A stretch of DNA of 44,094 nt from assembly GCF_030655195.1 (NCBI RefSeq), contig NZ_JAURWA010000047.1, positions 1-44,094 of the forward strand. Reading direction: 5' to 3'. The DNA comes from Patulibacter sp. (GTDB lineage Bacteria; Actinomycetota; Thermoleophilia; Solirubrobacterales; Solirubrobacteraceae). The translations under genes and the position numbers were made by a program. Numbering within the stretch: the stretch's first letter is position 1; every line of letters starts with the position of its first letter. This document shows positions 34,194 to 41,585 of the stretch, one piece after another. The notes under the pieces were generated by a model. It saw only the letters and a program-made list of their open reading frames with translations. It was not told the origin of the DNA and did not search any database.

Positions 34194-34250
34194 TGTGCCG
34201 CGGCCGGGCTGCGCCGCCGGGGGCCGACGGTCGCCCGCCGGCCCCGCCGC

Positions 34251-35006
34251 TCACATCGTCACGCCGCCGTTGGGCGACACGACCTGCCCCGTGTACCAGC
34301 GGCCGGCGTCGCTGGCGAGGAACAGCCAGGTCCACGCGACGTTGGCCGGCGTCCCGAACTCCTGCATCGGGATCGTCTTCCGGTACGTGTCGTTGTACTC
34401 GGCCTCCGAGCCCATGAGCATCCGGGTCTCGGTCGGGCCGGGGGCGACGCAGTTGACCGTGACGCCGTTCGGGCCGACCTCGCGGGCGAGCGAGCGGGTC
34501 ATCGCGACGAGCGCGCCCTTGGCAGCGGTGTAGTGCGTCAGCCCGGCCATGCCGATGCCGACCAGTTCGGACGCCGTGAACAGGACCCGGCCGCGGCCCT
34601 GGGCGATCATGCCCGGCAGGCACGCCCGGGCGGTGTTGACCGCGCCGCGCACGTGCACGCCGAGCATGCGGTCCCAGTCCTCGTTCGTCAGGTCGACGAA
34701 CGGTCGGTTCTGCCCGATCCCCGCGTTCGAGACCAGGACGTCGACCGTCCCCGCCGCGGCGACGAAGGCGGCGATCGCGGCCTCCGTCTCCGCGGTGTCG
34801 CTCACGTCGGCCGGCACGAGGTGCAGGCGTCCGTCGTGGTCGAGCCCCTCGAGGGTGGCCACGGCGGTCTCGTCGCCCGGCAGGTGGTTGGCGCCGACGA
34901 TCGCGCCGGCGTCGAGGAACCGGGTGGCGATCGCCAGGCCGATCCCGCTGCCCGCACCGGTGACGAGGACGACGCGGCCGCGCAGGTCCTCCAGCAGGTC
35001 AGCCAT
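34251..35006 (-). CDS. Short-chain dehydrogenase/reductase
   Basis: A 251-aa classical SDR: TGAGSGIG (16-23), SNAG (93-96), Ser146 (FTASELVG), Tyr159 and Lys163 in HYTAAKGA, PNGGVTM at the C-terminus. It starts 8 nt inside the end of the agmatinase-like gene, so both are one operon. It probably oxidises a hydroxy intermediate. The cofactor is uncertain (ANHLPGDE after strand 2). Confidence 0.9.
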   Translation of the reverse strand: MADLLEDLRGRVVLVTGAGSGIGLAIATRFLDAGAIVGANHLPGDETAVATLEGLDHDGRLHLVPADVSDTAETEAAIAAFVAAAGTVDVLVSNAGIGQNRPFVDLTNEDWDRMLGVHVRGAVNTARACLPGMIAQGRGRVLFTASELVGIGMAGLTHYTAAKGALVAMTRSLAREVGPNGVTVNCVAPGPTETRMLMGSEAEYNDTYRKTIPMQEFGTPANVAWTWLFLASDAGRWYTGQVVSPNGGVTM

Positions 35007-36021
35007 CGGCCGGGTTCGGGGCGGCGGTGCCGGAGAACAGCGTCGGGTGCGGCCCGTAGAGGCGGGGGCGCAGGATCCGCAGGAGCATCACGGCGCACAG
35101 GCCGGAGGTCGCGCCGGACTGGTCCAGCGGCGGCGAGAGCTCGACGATGTCGACGCCCTTCAGCGGTCGGGTCGCGACGTGCTCGGCGACCTCGACCATC
35201 TGCTGCGGGGTCAGGCCGATCACGCCGTTCTGGTTGCCCGTGCCGGGTACGAGGGAGCGCGCACCGACGTCGATGTCGAGCGTGGCGTAGAGGCCGTCGG
35301 CCCCGTCGAGCGCCTTGTCGAGCGCCGGCTTCAGGGTCGCCTCGACGCCATGCGTCGCGACGTACTTGGCGGGGATGACCTGGATGCCGTGCTTCTGCAC
35401 GAACTCCCACTCCTCGCGGAAGACCGTCGGCTCGGTGCCGAAGATGACGACGCGGGCGGGGTCGATGGAGCCGTCCTCGATCAGCCGGCGCAGGTACGTG
35501 CCGCCGTTGTGGGTGCCGAACTCGGGGACCTTGTTGCCCAGGTCCATGTGCATGTCGAGCGACAGGAAGGCGAGCTTGCCCGGGTCCGCGTCGACGACGC
35601 CGGTGGTGGCCGGGTGGGTCAGGTAGTGGTCGCCTCCGAGGATCATCGGCATCGCGCCGGCCTTGGCGATCGCGCCGACGGCCTCGCGGATCCGCTCGCG
35701 GTTGACGTTCAGGTCGGGGCCGACCAGCACGTCGCCGAGGTCGTAGACGCCCTCGCGGTGGTAGACGAACGAGCGGCCCGTCGTGATGTCGACGAACCCG
35801 TTGCCGTGGTCGGGGGCGGCGTACTCGCTGCCGCCCCAGTCGACCTGGTGGGTCGCCGCGCGGATCGCCGCCGGACCGTAGGCGACCCCCGGCCGCGAGA
35901 TCTTGGTCAGCTCGTGACCGATGCCGATGACGCCGACGTCACCGGGGCCGAGGTCGGCGGCGGTGGCGCGCGGGGAGCGCAGGAACGTGTCGCCTTGGAT
36001 GGCCGGGGAGGGCTGTCCCAT
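34999..36021 (-). CDS. Ureohydrolase (agmatinase/arginase family)
   Basis: A 340-aa product with all six metal ligands of the binuclear Mn site: His132 in GGDHYLT, Asp156, His158 and Asp160 in LDMHMD, Asp249 and Asp251 in LDIDVGARSLVPG. The last signature is atypical: the usual DxDxxDPxxxPG becomes DIDVGARSLVPG, losing the DP pair. It likely hydrolyses a guanidino or amidino C-N bond, but the substrate may differ from agmatine (for example guanidinobutyrate-like). It is coupled to an SDR and preceded by a GTATGAAC/GTTCATAC palindrome. The C-terminus is long and Pro-rich. Confidence 0.85.
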   Translation of the reverse strand: MGQPSPAIQGDTFLRSPRATAADLGPGDVGVIGIGHELTKISRPGVAYGPAAIRAATHQVDWGGSEYAAPDHGNGFVDITTGRSFVYHREGVYDLGDVLVGPDLNVNRERIREAVGAIAKAGAMPMILGGDHYLTHPATTGVVDADPGKLAFLSLDMHMDLGNKVPEFGTHNGGTYLRRLIEDGSIDPARVVIFGTEPTVFREEWEFVQKHGIQVIPAKYVATHGVEATLKPALDKALDGADGLYATLDIDVGARSLVPGTGNQNGVIGLTPQQMVEVAEHVATRPLKGVDIVELSPPLDQSGATSGLCAVMLLRILRPRLYGPHPTLFSGTAAPNPADG

Positions 36022-36055
36022 GGGGGTCCTTCGGTCGACGCCGGCCGAGACCGGC

Positions 36056-36079
36056 GTATGAACTAATGCTCGTTCATAC
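36056..36079. promoter_or_regulatory. Palindrome upstream of the ureohydrolase-SDR operon (site F)
   Basis: GTATGAAC (36056-36063) and GTTCATAC (36072-36079) are perfect 8-bp arms with an 8-bp spacer. The site lies 35 bp upstream of the ureohydrolase ATG at 36021. It shares TGAAC and TTAGT elements with the TetR family sites but its symmetry centre differs, so it may bind a different TetR-type protein. Confidence 0.6.
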
Positions 36080-36151
36080 TGACCGCTGTGCCCCGGCGGC
36101 GCAACCCCGGATCCCGGGAGGCCCGCCGAGCCACGCCGTCCGGCCGGGCGG

Positions 36152-36910
36152 TCAGTCCGCGGCGGCCTGCTTCGCCCCGAACCGCCCGATCGCCTCGGGC
36201 TGCTCCGGGTTGGACTCGAGCACCGCGAAGTACGAGCGGTAGAGCCGGAGGACGTCCTCCTGGCCGCTGTAGGCCGCCCGGTTGGCCAGCTCCTTCGTCA
36301 TCTGGACCGCGCCGGCGTGGTTCTCCGCGATGCTCGCGGCCAGGCGGCGGGCCTCGTCCATCAGGCCCTCCTGCGGCACGATCCTGCTGATCAGCCCGAT
36401 CCGCAGGGCCTCCTCCGCGTCGATCGAGTCGCCCGTCAGCAGCATCGACATCGCGTTGGTCAGGCCGACGACGGCGGGCAGCCGGACGGCGCCGAGGCCG
36501 TGCAGCAGCGCCCAGCGGACCTCGGGGCAACCGAACGTGGACTCCGGCGTGGCGATGCGGATGTCGCAGGTCAGCGCGAGCTCCAGGCCGCCGGCCAGCG
36601 CGTAGCCGTCGATCGCGGCGATCAGCGGGGTCGCCGGCGTGCGCCCGAACGACCAGCCGTCGGTGCGCCATGGTCCCCAGCCCTTGCGCTTGGCGTCCGG
36701 GGCGTGCATCCGCTTGAGGTCGGCGCCCGCGGAGAACGCCCGGCCGCCCGCACCGGTGACGATCGCCGCGGCGATCCCCTCGTCCTCGTCGATCGCGGCG
36801 AATGCCGCGTCCAGTGCCGCGTAGGTCTCGCGGTCCATCGCGTTGAGCTTCTCGGGCCGGTCGATCGTGATCGTGGCGACGGGGGCGGTGTTCTCGAACT
36901 GGACGGTCAT
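36152..36910 (-). CDS. Enoyl-CoA hydratase/isomerase (crotonase) with both catalytic Glu
   Basis: A 252-aa crotonase: VTGAGGRAFSAGADLK oxyanion segment, Glu110 in GGLELALTCD and Glu130 in FGCPEVRW match the two hydratase glutamates. It should hydrate enoyl-CoA to 3-hydroxyacyl-CoA. It is transcribed away from the second crotonase gene across the perfect palindrome at 36950-36969, so the two may be co-regulated. It is separated from the ureohydrolase by 130 bp. Confidence 0.9.
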   Translation of the reverse strand: MTVQFENTAPVATITIDRPEKLNAMDRETYAALDAAFAAIDEDEGIAAAIVTGAGGRAFSAGADLKRMHAPDAKRKGWGPWRTDGWSFGRTPATPLIAAIDGYALAGGLELALTCDIRIATPESTFGCPEVRWALLHGLGAVRLPAVVGLTNAMSMLLTGDSIDAEEALRIGLISRIVPQEGLMDEARRLAASIAENHAGAVQMTKELANRAAYSGQEDVLRLYRSYFAVLESNPEQPEAIGRFGAKQAAAD

Positions 36911-36949
36911 GCGGGGCTCCGGGATGGGTGCGAGATCGGGCTTGTGCGT

Positions 36950-36969
36950 ACTAGCTAACGTTAGCTAGT
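36950..36969. promoter_or_regulatory. TetR-type operator, site D, perfect 20-bp palindrome
   Basis: ACTAGCTAACGTTAGCTAGT is exactly self-complementary. A promoter for the plus strand fits around it: TTGTGC (36942-36947), 18-bp spacer, TAGTCT (36966-36971). The operator therefore sits between and over the promoter boxes of the downstream operon, and between two divergent crotonase genes. Confidence 0.78.
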
Positions 36970-36998
36970 CTCCTCGGGTCCGTCCACCGAGGAGATCC

Positions 36999-37871
36999 AT
37001 GACCGACGAATCCGAAGGGCCGCTGGTGCTCAGCGAGCGCCGTGGGCCGGTGCTCGTGCTCACGCTGAACCGCCCCGAGCGCCTCAACGCCTGGAACAAC
37101 GACCTGGAGGACGAGTACTTCGCCCTCCTCGACGAGGCGGAGCGCGACGGCGACGTCCGCGCGATCGTCCTGACCGGCGCCGGGCGCGGCTTCTGCGCCG
37201 GTGCCGACATGGCGAACCTGCAGCGCATCGACCGCGCGGCGGAGCGCTCGGAGCGCCCGCGCACCCGGTCCTTCCCGCGGTCCATCGACACGCCGCTGAT
37301 CGCCGCGATCAACGGCCCCGCGGCCGGCCTGGGCCTCGTCGAGGCGCTGTTCTGCGACCTGCGGTTCACGACGCCCGAGGCGAAGCTGACCACGTCGTTC
37401 GCCCCGCGCGGCCTGATCGCGGAGTACGGGCTCTCCTGGATCCTGCCCCGCCTGATCGGGACGAGCCGCGCGCTCGACCTGCTGCTGTCGGGCCGGGTCG
37501 TCAAGGGTGAGGAGGCCCTCGCGATGGGCCTGGTGGACCGGGTCGTCCCGGCCGACGAGCTCCTCGACGCGGCGGTCGCCTACGCGACGGACCTGGCCAC
37601 GAAGTGCTCGCCGGCGTCGATGGCGATCATGAAGCGCCAGGTCCTGCGGCACGCCGAGACGGACTTCGCGCAGGCGGTCGCCGAGTCCGACCAGCTCATG
37701 CTCGAGTCGTTCGAGCGCCCCGACGTCAAGGAGGGGGTGGCGAGCTACATGGAGCGCCGCGCCCCGGACTTCCCGCCCCTGGCGCCCCCGGAGGACCGGG
37801 ACGACCTCGGCATCCCGATGACGAGCGCCGACGTCGCCGAGCCCCGGGAGGCGTCGTGGACTTCTCGCTGA
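36999..37871 (+). CDS. Crotonase-family protein lacking the hydratase glutamates (PaaG-like?)
   Basis: A 290-aa product with ILTGAGRGFCAGADM-like oxyanion region and AAINGPAAGLGLVEALFCD. At the two hydratase Glu positions it has Val (GLGLVEALFCD) and Phe (TTSFAPRGL). Glu142 in GLIAEYGLSW sits where the PaaG isomerase has its catalytic Asp. This argues for an isomerase, ring-hydrolase or other crotonase reaction rather than hydration. A ~25-residue C-terminal extension ends inside the next gene (16-nt overlap). ATG 36999 follows GAGGAG. Confidence 0.85.
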   Translation: MTDESEGPLVLSERRGPVLVLTLNRPERLNAWNNDLEDEYFALLDEAERDGDVRAIVLTGAGRGFCAGADMANLQRIDRAAERSERPRTRSFPRSIDTPLIAAINGPAAGLGLVEALFCDLRFTTPEAKLTTSFAPRGLIAEYGLSWILPRLIGTSRALDLLLSGRVVKGEEALAMGLVDRVVPADELLDAAVAYATDLATKCSPASMAIMKRQVLRHAETDFAQAVAESDQLMLESFERPDVKEGVASYMERRAPDFPPLAPPEDRDDLGIPMTSADVAEPREASWTSR

Positions 37872-39076
37872 CCCCCCGGGTCCTCGCGCTCCGGGAGGAG
37901 CTCTCCGACTTCGTCGAGCACCACGTGATCCCCGCGGAGGCGACCTTCCGGGCCCAGGCGCTGGAGGGTGGTCAGCCCCCGGTGATGGAGGAGCTGAAGG
38001 CGGAGGCCCGCCGCCGCGGCCTGACCAACCTGTTCCTCCCCGCACCGCTCGACGTCGCTCCCGACCTCTGCGGTCCCGGCCTCAGCAACGTCGAGTACGC
38101 CTCGCTGGCCGAGGTCATGGGGCGCAGCCGCCTGGCGCCGGAGGCCTGCAACTGCAACGCGCCGGACACCGGCAACATGGAGGTCCTCGCGCACTTCGGC
38201 ACCCCGGAGCAGCAGGAGCAGTGGCTCGTCCCGCTCCTGCGCGGCGAGATCCGCTCGGGCTTCGCGATGACCGAGCCCGACGTCGCCAGCTCCGACGCCA
38301 CGAACATCCAGCTGCGCATCGACACGGACGGCGACGAGTACGTCCTCAACGGCCGCAAGTGGTGGACGACGGGCGCCATGCACGGCACCTGCCGGATCCT
38401 CATCGTGATGGGGCGCACCGACCCCGACGGCGACCCGCACCGGCGGCAGAGCATGGTGCTCGTCCCGATGGACACCCCCGGCGTGGAGCTCGTCCGTGGA
38501 CTGCCCGTCTTCGGCTACCACGACCCGGGCGGACACGGCGAGATCCGCTTCACCGACGTGCGGGTGCCGCGGTCCAACATCCTCGCCGAGGAGGGCGACG
38601 GCTTCCGCATCGGTCAGGCCCGCCTGGGACCCGGACGCGTGCACCACTGCATGCGGGCGATCGGGGCCGCCGAGCGCGCGCTCGAGCTGCTCTGCGCCCG
38701 GGCGAAGGACCGCCACGTGTTCGGCTCGGCGCTCGCGGAGCGCGCCAACGTGCAGGACTGGATCGCGCAGTCGCGGATCGAGATCGACATGGCCCGGCTG
38801 CTCGTGCTGCACACGGCGTGGCTGATCGACACGGTCGGCAGCCGCGAGGCCCGCGCGCAGATCGCGGCGATCAAGGTCGCCGCCGCCGACGTGGCATGTC
38901 GGGTGGTCGACCGGGCGATCCAGATCCACGGTGGCGCGGGCGTCTCGGACGACTTCCCGCTCGCCTCGATGTACGCGCACCTGCGGACGTTGCGCCTCGC
39001 CGACGGTCCCGACGAGGTCCACCGCCGCACGGTCGCGCAGTTCGAGCTCCGCCGCACCGGTCGGCCCGCCGCATGA
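37856..39076 (+). CDS. Acyl-CoA dehydrogenase, ACAD10/ACAD11-like
   Basis: A 406-aa product. GTG 37856 is chosen because it follows GGGAGG and starts the conserved VDFSLTPRVLALREEL. The flavin motif is FAMTEPDVASSDATNIQL; the C-terminus has LADGPDEVHRRTVAQFEL, in which Asp383 takes the place of the usual catalytic Glu, as in ACAD10/11 proteins. It overlaps the crotonase gene by 16 nt and the APH-like kinase by 4 nt. In eukaryotic ACAD10/11 the dehydrogenase and an APH domain are fused; here they are adjacent genes. The likely role is in catabolism of a 4-hydroxyacyl-CoA or branched acyl-CoA. Confidence 0.9.
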   Translation: MDFSLTPRVLALREELSDFVEHHVIPAEATFRAQALEGGQPPVMEELKAEARRRGLTNLFLPAPLDVAPDLCGPGLSNVEYASLAEVMGRSRLAPEACNCNAPDTGNMEVLAHFGTPEQQEQWLVPLLRGEIRSGFAMTEPDVASSDATNIQLRIDTDGDEYVLNGRKWWTTGAMHGTCRILIVMGRTDPDGDPHRRQSMVLVPMDTPGVELVRGLPVFGYHDPGGHGEIRFTDVRVPRSNILAEEGDGFRIGQARLGPGRVHHCMRAIGAAERALELLCARAKDRHVFGSALAERANVQDWIAQSRIEIDMARLLVLHTAWLIDTVGSREARAQIAAIKVAAADVACRVVDRAIQIHGGAGVSDDFPLASMYAHLRTLRLADGPDEVHRRTVAQFELRRTGRPAA

Positions 39077-40083
39077 GCTGGGAGCCGGGCGGCGAGGTCA
39101 CGGCGTGGCTGCTCGGCCTCGGCCTGGGGGTCGCCCCGCCGGTGCGGTACGACCGCATGGCCGGGGGACGGTCGAACATGCTGTTCCTCGTCACCGACGC
39201 CGACGGGCGCCGATGGGTGTTGCGCCGCCCGCCCGAGGGTGAGCTGCTCGCGTCGGCGCACGACGTGGTCCGCGAGCACCGGATCCTCTCCGGTCTCGCG
39301 GCGGTGGGGTTCCCCGCGCCGGCCCCGCTCGGGCTCTGCACGGACGAGGCGGTCGCGCCCGTCCCGCTGCTGCTGCTCGAGCACGTCGACGGCGTGGCCA
39401 TCGACGGGCCGGATGCCGCCGAGGCGCAGCCGCCGGCCTGGCGGGGCGCCGCCGCGACGGCGCTCGCCGCGACCCTCGCCGCCGTGCACGCGGTGGACCT
39501 CGAGGTCGCCGGCCTGCGGGAGCTCGCGGCGCGGACCTCGTACGGCGAGCGCCAGCTGCGCCGGTGGCGTCGGCAGTGGGCGGCCACGCGGACCCGCGAG
39601 CTCCCACGGGTGGAGGCGCTGGCCGACCGGCTCGAAGCACGGATCCCGGCGTTCGTCGAGCCCGTCCTGGTCCATGGCGACTACCACCTGCGCAACGTCC
39701 TGTTCGCCGCGGAGGACGGCCGGGTCGCGACGGTCCTGGACTGGGAGCTCTGCACCCTCGGCGACCCGATGGCGGACGTCGGGGCGCTCCTGGCCTACTG
39801 GCCGCAGCCCGGCGACGACGGGCCGCAGCCCAACCCGACGGCCCTCGTGGACGGCTTCCCGGACCGCGCGGCGATGGCGGACGCCTACGCCGCGGCGTCG
39901 GGCCGCGTGCTCGACGAGTTGGCGTTCTGGGAGTCGCTGGCCTGCTGGAAGGTCGCGATCATCCTGGAGGGCGTGCTCCGCCGCGAGGTCGACGCGGGGA
40001 TCGAGACGCCCGGGCGCGCGGCGATGATCGACGCGATGCTGCTCCGCGCCGAGCGGGCGCTGGACGCCGGGGCCGGCGGGTGA
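39073..40083 (+). CDS. APH-family phosphotransferase (ACAD10/11 APH-like, LvaA-like kinase)
   Basis: A 336-aa product with the aminoglycoside-phosphotransferase/choline-kinase fold: GGRSNMLFLVTDADGRRWVLRR nucleotide region, catalytic loop HGDYHLRN (201-208, Asp203), metal Asp223 in DWEL, then LGDPMADVGALLAYW. This set is characteristic of the ACAD10/11 APH branch, which in Pseudomonas levulinate catabolism (LvaA) phosphorylates 4-hydroxyacyl-CoA. Coupling to an ACAD10/11-like dehydrogenase (ATGA) strongly suggests the same chemistry. Antibiotic resistance is unlikely. Confidence 0.88.
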   Translation: MSWEPGGEVTAWLLGLGLGVAPPVRYDRMAGGRSNMLFLVTDADGRRWVLRRPPEGELLASAHDVVREHRILSGLAAVGFPAPAPLGLCTDEAVAPVPLLLLEHVDGVAIDGPDAAEAQPPAWRGAAATALAATLAAVHAVDLEVAGLRELAARTSYGERQLRRWRRQWAATRTRELPRVEALADRLEARIPAFVEPVLVHGDYHLRNVLFAAEDGRVATVLDWELCTLGDPMADVGALLAYWPQPGDDGPQPNPTALVDGFPDRAAMADAYAAASGRVLDELAFWESLACWKVAIILEGVLRREVDAGIETPGRAAMIDAMLLRAERALDAGAGG

Positions 40084-40097
40084 GGCCCCCCGGCGCG

Positions 40098-40808
40098 CTA
40101 GGCGGAGATGTCGACGCGCGCCGGGTCGGCGCCCACGATGCGCAGCGCGAGCGCGCCGTACTCGTCGGCGACCTCGTGGTCGCTGAGGGGGCCGTCCTCG
40201 TTGAACCACACGGAGACCGAGCTGGCCATCTGGATGATCGCGAACGTCGCGACCTTCGGCTGGTCGACGTGGAACAGGCCGTCGTCGACGCCGCGCTGGA
40301 TGAGCGCCCGGTAGCGCTGCTCGTAGCGCGCCCGCTCGGAGCGCACGAGGTCCAGCGCCTCGCCCTCGAGGTTGGAGAGCTCGCGGTCGCCCACCATCGC
40401 GGAGTGCCGGTGGCGGATGTGGACCAGCACGTGGGCGCCGGTCATCCGGCGCAGCTGCTCGGCCGTGTCGTCCGTCGACGCCAGCGCCGCGTCCTGGAAG
40501 GCCAGGAGCCGGTGCATGCCGCTGACCATGATCCGCTGCAGGATCTCCTGCTTGGACTCGACGTGGTTGTAGAGGCTGGGCGCGCGGACGCCGAGGACCT
40601 TGGCCACGTCCTTCATCGTCGTGCCGTGGTAGCCCCGCGCGGAGAACAGGGAGAGCGCCGCCTCTCGGACGTCGGGCCAGCGCCCGGGACCGTCGGCGGA
40701 CGAGGGCTCGCCCGCCGTCAGCACGATGGCTTCGTAGGCCGCGGACGCGGCGGAGGATGCGGGACTCACAGCGGACAGCGTATCGCTGCGTCGGACGGTG
40801 GAGCTCAT
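40098..40808 (-). CDS. TetR family regulator (candidate master regulator of the cluster)
   Basis: A 236-aa product from ATG 40808. After a ~40-residue Ala/Ser-rich leader, the DNA-binding domain carries TTMKDVAKVLGVRAPSLYNHVESK. The all-alpha C-terminal domain is of the type found in lipid/acyl-CoA responsive TetR proteins. The gene faces the FmdB operon across an operator-like site (40832-40851) that matches sites upstream of four other catabolic promoters in the window. It probably represses the regulon until an acyl-CoA or substrate binds, and represses itself. Confidence 0.88.
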   Translation of the reverse strand: MSSTVRRSDTLSAVSPASSAASAAYEAIVLTAGEPSSADGPGRWPDVREAALSLFSARGYHGTTMKDVAKVLGVRAPSLYNHVESKQEILQRIMVSGMHRLLAFQDAALASTDDTAEQLRRMTGAHVLVHIRHRHSAMVGDRELSNLEGEALDLVRSERARYEQRYRALIQRGVDDGLFHVDQPKVATFAIIQMASSVSVWFNEDGPLSDHEVADEYGALALRIVGADPARVDISA

Positions 40809-40831
40809 GGTCTTACACGCTTTCTCGATCA

Positions 40832-40851
40832 AATAGCGATCGTTCGTTAGT
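40832..40851. promoter_or_regulatory. TetR-type operator, site E, with leaderless promoter for fmdB-like gene
   Basis: AATAGCGATCGTTCGTTAGT has 7 of 10 symmetric half-site positions. TAGTAT at 40848-40853 is a -10-like box, with the ATG of the FmdB-like gene 8 nt beyond at 40862. The TetR ATG lies 23 nt to the left, so the operator can control both directions. Confidence 0.65.
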
Positions 40852-40861
40852 ATGCCGACGC

Positions 40862-41152
40862 ATGCCGCTGTACGACTTCCGCTGTGCGACCTGCGGGCCG
40901 TTCGAGGAGCGACGCTCGATCGCCGAGTCCTCCGGGACGGCGACCTGCGTCGCGTGCGGGGCGGACGCCGTGCGCGTCTACCGCAGCCCGGCCATCGGCG
41001 GACAGCGCTCGGCGACCGGGCTGGCCGACGCCGTGGACGACCGCAGCCGGCACGACCCGGCCCGCGTGGTCGGGGTCCCCGGGCACGGCTCCGGCGGACA
41101 CGGACACGGGCACGACCACGGGCCGTCGCGCCCGTGGCAGATCGCCCACTGA
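40862..41152 (+). CDS. FmdB-family zinc-ribbon protein with His-rich tail
   Basis: A 96-aa product. The N-terminal zinc ribbon MPLYDFRCATCGPFEE ... CVACGADAVRVYRSP has the CxxC pairs (Cys8/Cys11, Cys29/Cys32) of the FmdB regulatory family. The C-terminal half is unusual: GHGSGGHGHGHDHGPSRPW is a histidine-rich tail that may bind metal. FmdB proteins are known next to formamidase genes; here fmdA is at 26338 under a similar operator. ATG 40862 gives a likely leaderless start. It shares its operon with RidA and MFS genes. Confidence 0.85.
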   Translation: MPLYDFRCATCGPFEERRSIAESSGTATCVACGADAVRVYRSPAIGGQRSATGLADAVDDRSRHDPARVVGVPGHGSGGHGHGHDHGPSRPWQIAH

Positions 41153-41201
41153 CGGCGGCGTCCCGACGCCGCCGTCCCCCTCCGACCGCATCGAGGACCC
41201 C

Positions 41202-41585
41202 ATGAAGCTCCACACCCCCACCGACCACCCCGAGGCCGTCGGGTACACCCACGGCGTGCAGACGGACGGGCCGCTGCTGTTCGTCAGCGGCCAGACCCCG
41301 AAGCGGCCCGACGGCGGCCCGGTCGCCGAGGACCCCACGGACCAGATCCGCCAGGTCTTCGCGAACATCGAGAACGTCCTGAAGACGGCCGGCGCGGGCT
41401 TCGACGACGTCGTGCACCTGCGCGTGTTCCTCGCCGACCGGCAGCACCAGAAGGCCCTGAAGGTCGCTCGCACCGAGGCGATGGGCGACCTGCGTCCGGG
41501 GATCACCGTGGTCATCTGCGGCATCTACGACGAGGCGTGGGTGGCGGAGATCGAGGCCGTCGCCGAGCTGCCCACCGCCGGGTGA
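41202..41585 (+). CDS. RidA/YjgF-family protein
   Basis: A 127-aa trimer-forming Rid fold: PLLFVSGQTPKRPDGGPVAEDPTDQIRQVFANIENVLKTAGAGFDDVVHLRVFLAD. Canonical RidA deaminates reactive enamine/imine intermediates using an Arg near residue 105; here that position lies in LRPGITVVICGI and appears not to be Arg, so it may belong to a Rid subgroup with another hydrolase activity. It is in an operon with an FmdB-like protein and an MFS gene (GTGA overlap), consistent with amine or imine chemistry in the pathway. Confidence 0.88.
   Translation: MKLHTPTDHPEAVGYTHGVQTDGPLLFVSGQTPKRPDGGPVAEDPTDQIRQVFANIENVLKTAGAGFDDVVHLRVFLADRQHQKALKVARTEAMGDLRPGITVVICGIYDEAWVAEIEAVAELPTAG

Noticed and set aside
36056..36079. 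Counting site F as a sixth member of the TetR operator family
   Set aside because: It shares short words but its symmetry centre is offset and its arms differ, so it was kept separate.
39073..40083. Aminoglycoside resistance kinase
   Set aside because: The context (coupled to an ACAD10/11-like dehydrogenase) and the LGDPMADVG segment point to the acyl-CoA kinase branch.
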